Part shown: positions 8,965-16,819 of the stretch, one piece after another | Position numbering within the stretch: position 1 is the first letter of the stretch | Layout of the letters: each line of letters starts with the position of its first letter | NCBI RefSeq assembly: GCF_945956965.1 | Contig: NZ_CAMFJS010000001.1 | Coordinates: 62,001 to 126,000 of the forward strand | Direction: 5' to 3' | Length of the DNA stretch: 64,000 bases | DNA from: an uncultured Roseateles sp. | GTDB lineage: Bacteria > Pseudomonadota > Gammaproteobacteria > Burkholderiales > Burkholderiaceae_C | Translations under genes and position numbers: made by a program | Notes under the pieces: generated by a model | Told to the model about the DNA's origin: nothing | Databases searched by the model: none | The model's input: the letters and a program-made list of their open reading frames with translations, nothing else

Positions 8965-9930
8965 TTACTTGGCGTTCTTGCTGCGGCGTGCGAAGCCGAC
9001 GGCTGTCAGTGCCAAGCCGACCAGAGCCAGGCTGGCTGGCTCAGGGATAGAGCTCATCTGAACCGAACTGTTCTGGGTGGCAGTGAACTGGTAGGAGTGA
9101 CCAGCTTTCAAGACAACATCAAACGAATCGACAGAACCGTTATTGCTAACCAACTTGGCTTTACCGTTGTTTGCTGTAGCTGTAGAAATGCTTGCATTCA
9201 TGCCGCTAGGCTGCCATGCACCATCTTGACCAGTGCCGAGTTGCAGCCAAACATCTGCTGTTTCATCATACACGGTCAAATTGAAGTTAATGCCGGCTGA
9301 GGTCGATGAGCTGCCGGTAACGCCGTAATGCTCTGCGTCAATGAAGGTGCGAAGGAAAGAGTCGTAGACAGCATAGAAGTCAGCATTGAATGTGCTAACT
9401 GCTGTGAAAACAGCCTGAACAGAAACTTCGTTGATCAGGTTGCCGTTCGCATTCGCAAAATTGGTCGGGCCGCTGATCTGGCCATTGGCGCGTGTCAGGC
9501 CAGCCGAACCACCTTGCAAAGCGCTGCCCAGAATTTGGCTGTCACCTAGTGCGTAATTAACAGCAGGCGCCAAGGGCAGGCTGATATGCGTCGACGCGTT
9601 GTTGTTGGTCAAATTTCCGCCGTAGGCAGCCAGCAGGGCTGCGTTACCACAGGCGCCCAGGCATTGGCCCAGCGCATCGGCATTACCCGTGGCGCTGGCG
9701 GATGCCGAGTCGTTGGAGCTGACGCCGTTCAGGAAAGCGCTGGTCTTGCTGGTGCGGGTGCCGCCAACAATTTTGACATCGTCTTCGAGCACGAAGTTGC
9801 CGGTGTCCAGGTTACGGATGGCGAGCAGACCGATCGTCAGATCGGCCATGCCGATCACGCTGGCGTTTGCAGTCAGCGTTGTGGCAGCGAGTGCGACGAC
9901 TGCTGCGATGGAAGACAGTTTCAGTTTCAT
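8965..9930 (-). CDS. PEP-CTERM sorted surface/exported protein
   Basis: A 321-residue exported protein, the only obvious exosortase cargo in the window. It has an N-terminal Sec signal (KLKLSSIAAVVALAATTLTA) and a textbook C-terminal sorting tail: PEP at SSIPEPASL, a hydrophobic helix, then the basic end ARRSKNAK. Exosortase is expected to cut at or near this motif. The mature part is rich in Asn, Ser, Ala and Thr, low in Cys (one CLGAC stretch), and has no enzyme motif I recognise. ATG 9930 is chosen because GGGG lies 7 bases before it; the frame opens further upstream (9963) without such a site. It is transcribed alone from a sigma-54 promoter. Confidence 0.94.
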   Translation of the reverse strand: MKLKLSSIAAVVALAATTLTANASVIGMADLTIGLLAIRNLDTGNFVLEDDVKIVGGTRTSKTSAFLNGVSSNDSASASATGNADALGQCLGACGNAALLAAYGGNLTNNNASTHISLPLAPAVNYALGDSQILGSALQGGSAGLTRANGQISGPTNFANANGNLINEVSVQAVFTAVSTFNADFYAVYDSFLRTFIDAEHYGVTGSSSTSAGINFNLTVYDETADVWLQLGTGQDGAWQPSGMNASISTATANNGKAKLVSNNGSVDSFDVVLKAGHSYQFTATQNSSVQMSSIPEPASLALVGLALTAVGFARRSKNAK

Positions 9931-9970
9931 TTGCATACCCCGGTTGAAAAAGAAGAAGCACATGAACTAA

Positions 9971-9986
9971 AGCAGTTTTGATGCCA
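9971..9986 (-). promoter_or_regulatory. Sigma-54 promoter of the PEP-CTERM gene
   Basis: On the - strand the site reads TGGCATCAAAACTGCT. It has the -24 GG and -12 GC exactly 10 bases apart, and TGGCA matches the consensus. The start of transcription would fall about 30 bases before the ATG at 9930. This fits control by PrsR, whose gene is 6 kb away. A TTAAG-N8-CTTAA palindrome lies just upstream at 10002-10019. Confidence 0.8.
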
Positions 9987-10160
9987 GCTCCAAAAAATTG
10001 TTTAAGAACAATGGCTTAAGAATGGCCTTCGACGAGAGGTGCAAGTTGTTGTAAAGAATTCCGACGTTTGTTCGATGGGGGTGTGGTGGTGTAATCCCGA
10101 TGCGAATGGGGTCCTTGCGAGGATCGATACTTGCTTTGCCATATGGCTGGAGGGTTGAAA

Positions 10161-11714
10161 GTGAAGGCGGATCAAACAATGCTTGCGAAAGACGTCACTG
10201 GAGCCCCGGCCTATTCAGGGGTGGTGCACCGACCCAACTCTGTCGCGGAAGTTCAGGCGCTTGTGCTGGATGCGCGGCGCCGCAAGATTGCTTTGCATCC
10301 CACCTCGACAGGATTGAACTGGGGCTACGGGCATATGCCTGAGTTCGGCTCGGCCCTTGAATTACTGGACCTCAGTGGTCTTGACCGAATTCTTAATGCG
10401 GATCAAATCTCTGTTGCGAATCCGGTCGCGGTCATTGAGCCTGGTGTCACGCAAAGGCAGTTGTCTGACTTTTTGTTGCGTCATCATCCGGGGCTGTTTT
10501 TCAACGTTACCGGATCGGCTCGTAACACCAGCATTGTTGGCAACGCCCTTGATCGGGGGGTAGGCTATTTGGGGCCACGCCGCGATGATCTGTTTGGCAT
10601 GGAATTGGTGACGGGCGCGGGGGTGCTGATCAGTACTGGCTTTCGTCGCTTGGGAGAGTCTTCGCCGCTGGCGCATTGCCACCCTTTTGGGCTTGGGCCC
10701 ATGTTGGATGGCTTGTTTTTCCAAGGGAATTTTGGGGTTGTGACGAGCGCGTGCTTCAAGCTTTTGCCGCGGCCGGCCAAGCAGGTGGCTGTTTCCTTGG
10801 CGCTATTGAACGAGCGTGATTTGCCTCAATTCATCGATTTATTGGCCGGGCTGAAGCGCGAAAAAATCATGGGCAGTGTGACCCATATTGGTAATCGCGC
10901 CCGCACAAGGGCGAGTCTGATGTATGGCATCGTCCAATATCTTGAATCTCAGGGGGGCTTGTCGGGCGATGTTTTGAAGAGTGAAGCTGAGCGGGTTTTG
11001 GCCTTGGTGGCGCCTGATCAATGGACCAGTTTGGGAGGGATTGCGGGTACCGCCAAGCAGGTGAGGGCGGCAATGGATGAGGTGCGTTCGCGCATGCGCG
11101 GGGTTGCGCGCGTGATGTTCATTGACGACTTCAAGTTGGATCTTGGCTTTGCGGTGTTGAATCGCTTGCGGTTTATTCCTTGGGCGAAAGCGAACGCTGC
11201 GGCGATATCGGCCATTCGTCCACTGCATGGTTTGGCGTCGGGTATTCCGACCGATGCTGCGATTGATAACCTCCTCTGGCGTTTTGGCAGGGCAGATCTG
11301 CCGGCCGAGCGGCTGGCTGAATCAAGCTGTGGAATGCTTTTTATCAGCCCGGCCTTGCCGATGGATGGTGCTTTTGCGGCCAAAACGGTGGCGCGTCTTA
11401 CCGCGATCGCGGCTGGGTTTTCTCATGAGTTATATGTGACTATCAATATAGAAACTGATAACTCGATAGTGGCGGTTACGAATTTGCTATTTGATCGTGC
11501 AGATGGGGTGGCGGTTGAGCGGGCTCATCTTTGTGCGGCGGCCTTACATACGGAGATCAAGGCTTTGGGTCTGGAGGTGTATCGCGCCCGCGTCGACATG
11601 ATGTCGGATGTGGTGGCTGCTGACTCAGATTATTGGCGGGTTATTCGTCAGCTAAAAGATGTCTTTGATCCGGATAATGTCATCTCACCCGGTCGGTACA
11701 ATTTTAAAAATTAA
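10161..11714 (+). CDS. FAD-binding oxidoreductase (PCMH/VAO-type flavoprotein)
   Basis: About 517 residues. The N-terminal half is a PCMH-type FAD-binding domain (HPTSTGLNWGYG; NVTGSARNTSIVGNALDRG; RDDLFGMELVTGAG; GNFGVVTSACF) and the end is the FAD-oxidase C-terminal type (DVFDPDNVISPGRY). It resembles the p-cresol methylhydroxylase/vanillyl-alcohol oxidase flavoproteins more than glycolate oxidase. No cytochrome partner gene is next to it. I chose GTG 10161 because GGAGGG stands 6 bases before it; the frame is open from 10131. It lies alone on the + strand between the PEP-CTERM gene and the export genes. It may oxidise a sugar or aromatic compound; the substrate is unknown. Confidence 0.82.
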   Translation: MKADQTMLAKDVTGAPAYSGVVHRPNSVAEVQALVLDARRRKIALHPTSTGLNWGYGHMPEFGSALELLDLSGLDRILNADQISVANPVAVIEPGVTQRQLSDFLLRHHPGLFFNVTGSARNTSIVGNALDRGVGYLGPRRDDLFGMELVTGAGVLISTGFRRLGESSPLAHCHPFGLGPMLDGLFFQGNFGVVTSACFKLLPRPAKQVAVSLALLNERDLPQFIDLLAGLKREKIMGSVTHIGNRARTRASLMYGIVQYLESQGGLSGDVLKSEAERVLALVAPDQWTSLGGIAGTAKQVRAAMDEVRSRMRGVARVMFIDDFKLDLGFAVLNRLRFIPWAKANAAAISAIRPLHGLASGIPTDAAIDNLLWRFGRADLPAERLAESSCGMLFISPALPMDGAFAAKTVARLTAIAAGFSHELYVTINIETDNSIVAVTNLLFDRADGVAVERAHLCAAALHTEIKALGLEVYRARVDMMSDVVAADSDYWRVIRQLKDVFDPDNVISPGRYNFKN

Positions 11715-11834
11715 TCGACTTGTCGCTTGCGTGTGAAGTAATGGCGGCTGTCGACTGAGGTTGTGATGGTATTTTTCACTGAACAAGGTCTGGTGGCCGG
11801 TTTTGGTGGCGATGTTGGGCATTGAATCACGAAT

Positions 11835-11857
11835 CAGTTGTGCTCGGCACACAACTG
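11835..11857. repeat. Inverted repeat upstream of the export operon
   Basis: CAGTTGTG and CACAACTG form a perfect 8-bp inverted repeat with a 7-base spacer in the 227-base gap before the export lipoprotein gene. No T-run follows, so it is more likely an operator or RNA hairpin than a terminator. No clear promoter was seen around it. Confidence 0.5.
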
Positions 11858-11941
11858 GCGGGGCAGCATGCTGTGCCGCTGTGGTTCAATCCGGTGGTTG
11901 CGTAGGCCGGTTTGAATGTGAATTTTGTTGAGGGGATTGCC

Positions 11942-12589
11942 TTGAAAAAAACTGAATCTAACTTCTGGCTAGGCCGTTGCCAGCGTGCGCTGTTCTGTGC
12001 GGCCTTGGCTGCATCGACATTTTTGACGGGCTGCGCTTCGACGGCGGGACGCTTGCCGCCTGCGCCGGTATCCGCCTCCACGGAAAGCTATAACTACATC
12101 GTTGGCCCCGGCGACGCGCTCAATATCATTGTTTGGCGCAATCCGGAGTTGTCGATGAGTGTGCCGGTGCGGCCTGATGGAAAAATCTCCACGCCGCTGA
12201 TTGATGAGTTGACGGCGCAAGGAAAGAATTCCACAGAAATTGCCAGGGATATCGAGCAGCAACTCAGCAAGTATGTTCGTGACCCGGTGGTGACGGTCAT
12301 TGTCACCAGTTTTATCGGCCCCTACAGCGAGCAGATTCGCGTGGTGGGGGAGGCGTCCAAACCTCAGGCTTTGCCCTACAAGCAGAAAATGACGGTGCTC
12401 GACGTCATGATTGCTGTGGGTGGTTTGACGGATTTTGCGGCAGGTAATGAGGCCACGATTGTTCGCTCCGCTGAGGGGAATAAGCAGTACTCGGTGCGTT
12501 TGAAGGATTTGGTCAAGCGTGGCGATGTGTCAGCCAATGTTGAAATGCGTCCTGGCGATATTTTGATCATTCCCCAGAGCTTGTTTTGA
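11942..12589 (+). CDS. XrtA-system polysaccharide export lipoprotein (Wza/EpsA type)
   Basis: A lipoprotein of about 215 residues with lipobox LTGC near residue 30. It then has the polysaccharide export domain (YNYIVGPGDALNIIVWRNPE) and a SLBB-like region (VVGEASKPQALPYKQKMTVL), ending GDILIIPQSLF. Proteins of this type form the outer-membrane export channel. The length agrees with the XrtA/PEP-CTERM export family (TIGR03027 type). Start TTG 11942 is preferred since GAGGGG lies 6 bases upstream and the signal peptide is then normal; the frame is open from TTG 11912. It begins the run of export genes ending with the exosortase. Confidence 0.92.
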   Translation: MKKTESNFWLGRCQRALFCAALAASTFLTGCASTAGRLPPAPVSASTESYNYIVGPGDALNIIVWRNPELSMSVPVRPDGKISTPLIDELTAQGKNSTEIARDIEQQLSKYVRDPVVTVIVTSFIGPYSEQIRVVGEASKPQALPYKQKMTVLDVMIAVGGLTDFAAGNEATIVRSAEGNKQYSVRLKDLVKRGDVSANVEMRPGDILIIPQSLF

Positions 12590-12701
12590 TCTGTTTGGTG
12601 TGGCCCCGTGATTAAGGGGGGCTTGGGCAGTAGTTAGGTTTGATTCTCTCGATTCGTCGACATCGCGGGCTCACTCGCTTTGAACTTGAAAAGTCGCCTC
12701 A

Positions 12702-14288
12702 ATGGATTTGTTGATTGCACAGTTGCTTTCCGTCGTGAAGTCGATGTGGAAGCACCGCTGGACGGGCTTGGCTGTGACCTGGATTGCCGGGCTGGTGGGT
12801 GCCGTGGTCGTCTTGGTCTTGCCAGACCGCTATGAGGCCAGCGCACGGATCTATGTGGACACTCAGTCGATCCTGAAGCCTTTGATGACGGGCTTGGCCG
12901 TACAGCCTAATGTTGAGCAGCAGGTGATGATGCTGAGCCGGACCTTGATCAGTCGGCCCAACGTCGAGAAGTTGGTTCGCATGGCCGATTTGGACCTCAA
13001 GAATCAGTCCAAGAGCCAGCAAGAAGCCACGATCGAGACGGTGACAAAGAATTTGTCGATTCAGAGCACGGCGCGAGACAACTTGTACACCTTGGCCTAT
13101 CGGGATACCGATCAGGAAAGCGCCAAGCGGGTGGTGCAGTCGTTTGTGTCAATCTTTCTGGAGTCGAGCCTGGGCTCAAGCCGCAAAGACACGGCCACTG
13201 CGACCACCTTCATCAACGAGCGCATCAAAGAGTACGAAGCGAAGCTGGAAGAGGCAGAAGCGCGCTTGAAGGAGTTCAGGCTGCGAAATATTCAAGCGAT
13301 GACGGGCGATGGAAAGGACTCTGCGTCCCGGCTTGGTGAAATCAGCGCGCAACTGGAGCGGGCTCGCCTGGACTATCGCGAAGCGGTGAATGCGCGCGAT
13401 GCGGCCAAGAGCCAGCTGGAGTCTGAGCGTAAGGGCGCGGCGGGTGGCGGGGCGGTGCAAAGCGTGCTGCAAGAGTCTGCGACGGCAGTGGCCACGCCTG
13501 AGATTGATGCGCGGATTGATGTCCAAAACCGCAACCTCGATGCGCTGTTGCAGCGCTATACCGAGCAGCATCCCGATATCGTCAGCGCCCGCAAAACGCT
13601 GAAAGAACTCGAGGCTCAAAAGCGCAAGGAAGTTGCGGAACTGCGCAAGGCTGCCTTGGCCGCGCCAACCGTGGGAGCGGGCGGTAGCACGAATTTGGCG
13701 GTTCAGGAGATGGGGCGCTTGCTGGCCAACTACGAAGTGCAGGTGGCGGCGATGAAAGCGCGGGTGGATGAGTATTCCAGCCGCTATGCCCAGGCGATGG
13801 CCGCAGTGAAAACGGCGCCGCAGCTGGAGGCGGAAGGCGCGCAACTGAACCGCGACTACGCCATTCACAAGAAGAACTACGAAGACTTGGTGGCTCGCCG
13901 CGAGTCGGCGGCGATGTCAGGGGAATTGGATGTGGCCTCAGGCGTGGCGGATTTCCGCCTGATTGACCCGCCGCGGGTCTCGCCCAAACCGGTGGCACCG
14001 AACCGCCTCCTTTTGATGGCGGTTGCCATGGTCTTGGCGCTGGGTGTGGGCATGTTTGCCGCCTTTGTCAGTAGTCAGCTGCGGCCGGTGTTTCACGATG
14101 TCAATGAGCTGCGCGCGCGGGTGGATTTGCCCATCTTGGGCGTGGTGACTCGACTGACCACGGACGAAGACAGGCGCCGGCACCGCATGGACATGATTCG
14201 ATTCAGCGTAGCCTCGGCGAGCTTTTTTGTGCTGTTTGCCATCGGGCTCACAGTGATGGCAATTTTGATGAATCGGCAGGTGGGTTGA
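12702..14288 (+). CDS. XrtA-system polysaccharide chain-length determinant (Wzz type)
   Basis: A 528-residue inner-membrane co-polymerase. A first membrane helix follows the short N-terminus (about 25-47). Next comes a long periplasmic coiled-coil region with Ala/Glu/Arg-rich repeats (about 170-400), a proline-rich segment before the second helix (FRLIDPPRVSPKPVAPNR), and a third hydrophobic helix near the C-terminus. This matches the XrtA-associated chain-length family (TIGR03007 type), which has no fused kinase; the kinase is the next gene, two bases downstream. Confidence 0.93.
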   Translation: MDLLIAQLLSVVKSMWKHRWTGLAVTWIAGLVGAVVVLVLPDRYEASARIYVDTQSILKPLMTGLAVQPNVEQQVMMLSRTLISRPNVEKLVRMADLDLKNQSKSQQEATIETVTKNLSIQSTARDNLYTLAYRDTDQESAKRVVQSFVSIFLESSLGSSRKDTATATTFINERIKEYEAKLEEAEARLKEFRLRNIQAMTGDGKDSASRLGEISAQLERARLDYREAVNARDAAKSQLESERKGAAGGGAVQSVLQESATAVATPEIDARIDVQNRNLDALLQRYTEQHPDIVSARKTLKELEAQKRKEVAELRKAALAAPTVGAGGSTNLAVQEMGRLLANYEVQVAAMKARVDEYSSRYAQAMAAVKTAPQLEAEGAQLNRDYAIHKKNYEDLVARRESAAMSGELDVASGVADFRLIDPPRVSPKPVAPNRLLLMAVAMVLALGVGMFAAFVSSQLRPVFHDVNELRARVDLPILGVVTRLTTDEDRRRHRMDMIRFSVASASFFVLFAIGLTVMAILMNRQVG

Positions 14289-14289
14289 G

Positions 14290-15228
14290 ATGAGTAGCCT
14301 GATTGAGCAAGCCACCCAGCGCCTTGAGCAATTGCGTCAGGCCGGTGTGTCGGTGCCGGACGATGTGCAGAGCAATGGCACCGGAACAGATAGCAGCCGC
14401 CCAGTTTCTGCATCGCCAGGCGTGGCCGCGCCAAGCGCTGTGGCGACGCCGCTGGAGACACCTCATCACCCTTCAAGCAAGCGAGTGGATCTGGATTTCA
14501 CGGCTCTTGCGGCGCAGGGGTTTTTGACGCCCAATGCCGGTCGCTCTCATTTCGCAGACCAGTACCGCGTCATCAAACGGCCATTGATCAAGAACGCCAT
14601 GGGCAAAGGCGCGGTGACACTGAATCACGCCAATCTGATCATGGTGACCAGTGCCTTGCCGGGAGAAGGCAAGAGCTTCACTTCCTTGAATCTCGCGCTC
14701 AGCATTGCCGCGGAGATGGACAACACGGTGATGTTGGTGGACGCCGATGTGGCGCGCCCCTCCGTCTTGCGGATGTTGGGTCTGCCGCAAGGCCCGGGTC
14801 TGCTGGATGTGCTGGAGGATTCCATCGATATGGCCAGCGTGATGCTGCGCACCAATGTCGACAAACTCACCTTGTTGCCCAGCGGTACGCCACACCCCAG
14901 GGCGACCGAGTTGCTGGCCAGTGATGCGATGAGCCAGTTGCTTGACGACATGGCCAAGCGCTACCCCGATCGCATCATCATCTTCGACTCGCCACCTCTG
15001 TTGCTAACGACGGAGTCGCGCGTGCTGGCATCGCATATGGGTCAGATCGTTGTCGTGGTGCAAGCAGGTAAGACGCCCCAGAACGCGGTGATGCAGGCAC
15101 TCGCTGCGATTGAGACTTGCCCGCTGAAGATGATGTTGTTGAATCAGTCCAGCTCCAATGAAATTGGCGGCTACGGCTATGGATACGGCTACGGCTATGG
15201 GTATGCCAGTGAATCAAGCAAGAGCTGA
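14290..15228 (+). CDS. XrtA-associated tyrosine autokinase (BY-kinase)
   Basis: 312 residues with Walker A in ALPGEGKSF, Walker A' in VMLVDADVARPSV and Walker B in IIIFDSPPLL, the set that defines bacterial tyrosine kinases of the CpsD/Wzc type. The C-terminus is a tyrosine cluster in which six Tyr alternate with Gly (DNA 15166-15204). This is the usual autophosphorylation tail, here unusually regular. It works with the chain-length protein encoded just upstream to control polymerisation. Fits TIGR03018. Confidence 0.94.
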   Translation: MSSLIEQATQRLEQLRQAGVSVPDDVQSNGTGTDSSRPVSASPGVAAPSAVATPLETPHHPSSKRVDLDFTALAAQGFLTPNAGRSHFADQYRVIKRPLIKNAMGKGAVTLNHANLIMVTSALPGEGKSFTSLNLALSIAAEMDNTVMLVDADVARPSVLRMLGLPQGPGLLDVLEDSIDMASVMLRTNVDKLTLLPSGTPHPRATELLASDAMSQLLDDMAKRYPDRIIIFDSPPLLLTTESRVLASHMGQIVVVVQAGKTPQNAVMQALAAIETCPLKMMLLNQSSSNEIGGYGYGYGYGYGYASESSKS

Positions 15229-15262
15229 TGACTGCTTGGCCTCGCCGGCCAGGCTGAGGTCA

Positions 15263-16816
15263 TTGCGCCATGGGCCTGGGCGGGCTCGGGTGTGGCCGGG
15301 TGTCGGTCAGGCTGGCGCTTGGTTTGTGTGTCTGGCGACCGCGGCTTCGGCGCAGGCGCAAGATGCCAGTTCTATTGGGCGCTCCGGCACTTATTTCACG
15401 CCCAAGGTGACGCTTAGCCAGACTTGGACCGACAACAACACCTTGTCCTCGGTGGCCAAAGACTCGGCCTTGATCACGGTGTTGTCGCCAGGATTGACGC
15501 TGGTCAGCAAGACAGGGATGTTCAAGGGCACGCTGGACTACGCCGTCAGTGGCGTGTTCTACGGCAAGAGTGAGCAAAAGGACAGGACTCAACAAGCGCT
15601 GACGGCCAGTGGCGCAGCGGAGTTGATCGACAACTTCTTGTTCGTAGATGGGCGCGCCACGATTGGCCAGCAACTCACTTCGGCTTTTGGTCAGCAAAGC
15701 GTTGATCAGTCGCTCAATAACCCGAACAGCACTGAGGTTGCGACCGTCAACCTCTCGCCGTTTGTGCGGGGCCGTTTGTTTGGTTTGGCGAGTTACGAGT
15801 TGCGGGGTACTTATGCCGAGACCAATGCCAAAGGCACGTCGGTGGGCGACAGTACTTTGCTTGGCAGCAATTTCCGCCTAGAGAGTACCGGCCTCGCCCA
15901 AGTGGGCTGGTGGATCAACGGCAGCACGCAGCGTTCACACTTCAAGTCGGGTGTCGACAACAACACCGCCTTGGCAACGCTGGGCCTGAAGTACCAGCCG
16001 GATGTGGATTTGGTTTTCAAGGTCAATGGCGGACGAGAGAGTTCTGACTATCAGTTCGGCGTCGCCACCCGGGGCAATAGCTATGGGGCCAGCGCGAATT
16101 GGCAGCCGACGCCACGCACCACCTTGCTGGCCGACTGGCAAAGCCACGACTACGGTAATTCCCATCTGCTGAGCTTTGAGCACCGCATGGCGCGCTCGGT
16201 GTGGCGGGTGTCTGATTCCCAAAACGTGTCGACGCAGACAGGTGGCAGCTTGCCCGGGCAAAACACGAACTACGATCTGCTCTTCACCCAATATGCGTCG
16301 ATCGAGCCTGATCCGGTCAAGCGTGATGCCAAAGTCCGCCAAACCTTGCTCGAACTTGGCTTGAATGCGAATTCGGCGGCGGCAAGCGGGTACCTGAACG
16401 CCGGCCCGACCTTGGTGCGCACCCAAGGGCTGTCGTTTTCATTCGAGGCGCTGCGCACGACCTTGACCGCATCGGCCACGCAATCCACCACCAAGCAGTT
16501 GGGCAATGGCGTGCCGCCGGGTGGCGTCAGCGGCCAAACGGGCAATATCGTGCAGCGCAATGGCAGCATCAATCTCGCGCGTAACTTGACGCCAACGACC
16601 AGCGCCAATGTGAGCTACACGCAGTCAGAGACGCTGGGCGACGCGAATGTGGGCAGCACTTCCGGCACCACCTTGCGCTCCTTGACGGCCAACTGGACCA
16701 TGCGCCTGAACCCGAGCTCCAGTGTCTCGCTGGGCGGGCGGGTCGCACGATTTGAGAGTCAGCTGCTGCCCTACCGCGAAAACGCGGTTTTTGCCACACT
16801 CGTTCACCAGTTCTAG
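15263..16816 (+). CDS. PEP-CTERM system outer-membrane beta-barrel protein
   Basis: About 517 residues with alternating hydrophobic/polar strands throughout (e.g. GTLDYAVSGVFYG, SYELRGTYAET) and a C-terminal aromatic residue (LVHQF), as in outer-membrane barrels. It matches in size and position the TIGR03016 family found in XrtA loci, taken to be the outer-membrane partner of EPS export. The start is uncertain. TTG 15263 gives a signal peptide of normal length with cleavage near AQAQD, but GAGG is only 3 bases before it. ATG 15197 and 15203 lie inside the kinase gene and would give a very long N-region. Confidence 0.85.
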   Translation: MRHGPGRARVWPGVGQAGAWFVCLATAASAQAQDASSIGRSGTYFTPKVTLSQTWTDNNTLSSVAKDSALITVLSPGLTLVSKTGMFKGTLDYAVSGVFYGKSEQKDRTQQALTASGAAELIDNFLFVDGRATIGQQLTSAFGQQSVDQSLNNPNSTEVATVNLSPFVRGRLFGLASYELRGTYAETNAKGTSVGDSTLLGSNFRLESTGLAQVGWWINGSTQRSHFKSGVDNNTALATLGLKYQPDVDLVFKVNGGRESSDYQFGVATRGNSYGASANWQPTPRTTLLADWQSHDYGNSHLLSFEHRMARSVWRVSDSQNVSTQTGGSLPGQNTNYDLLFTQYASIEPDPVKRDAKVRQTLLELGLNANSAAASGYLNAGPTLVRTQGLSFSFEALRTTLTASATQSTTKQLGNGVPPGGVSGQTGNIVQRNGSINLARNLTPTTSANVSYTQSETLGDANVGSTSGTTLRSLTANWTMRLNPSSSVSLGGRVARFESQLLPYRENAVFATLVHQF

Positions 16817-16819
16817 CCC

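Noticed and set aside
9097-9981. Frames on the + strand across the PEP-CTERM gene
   Set aside because: They are antisense to a gene with signal peptide, PEP-CTERM tail and sigma-54 promoter.
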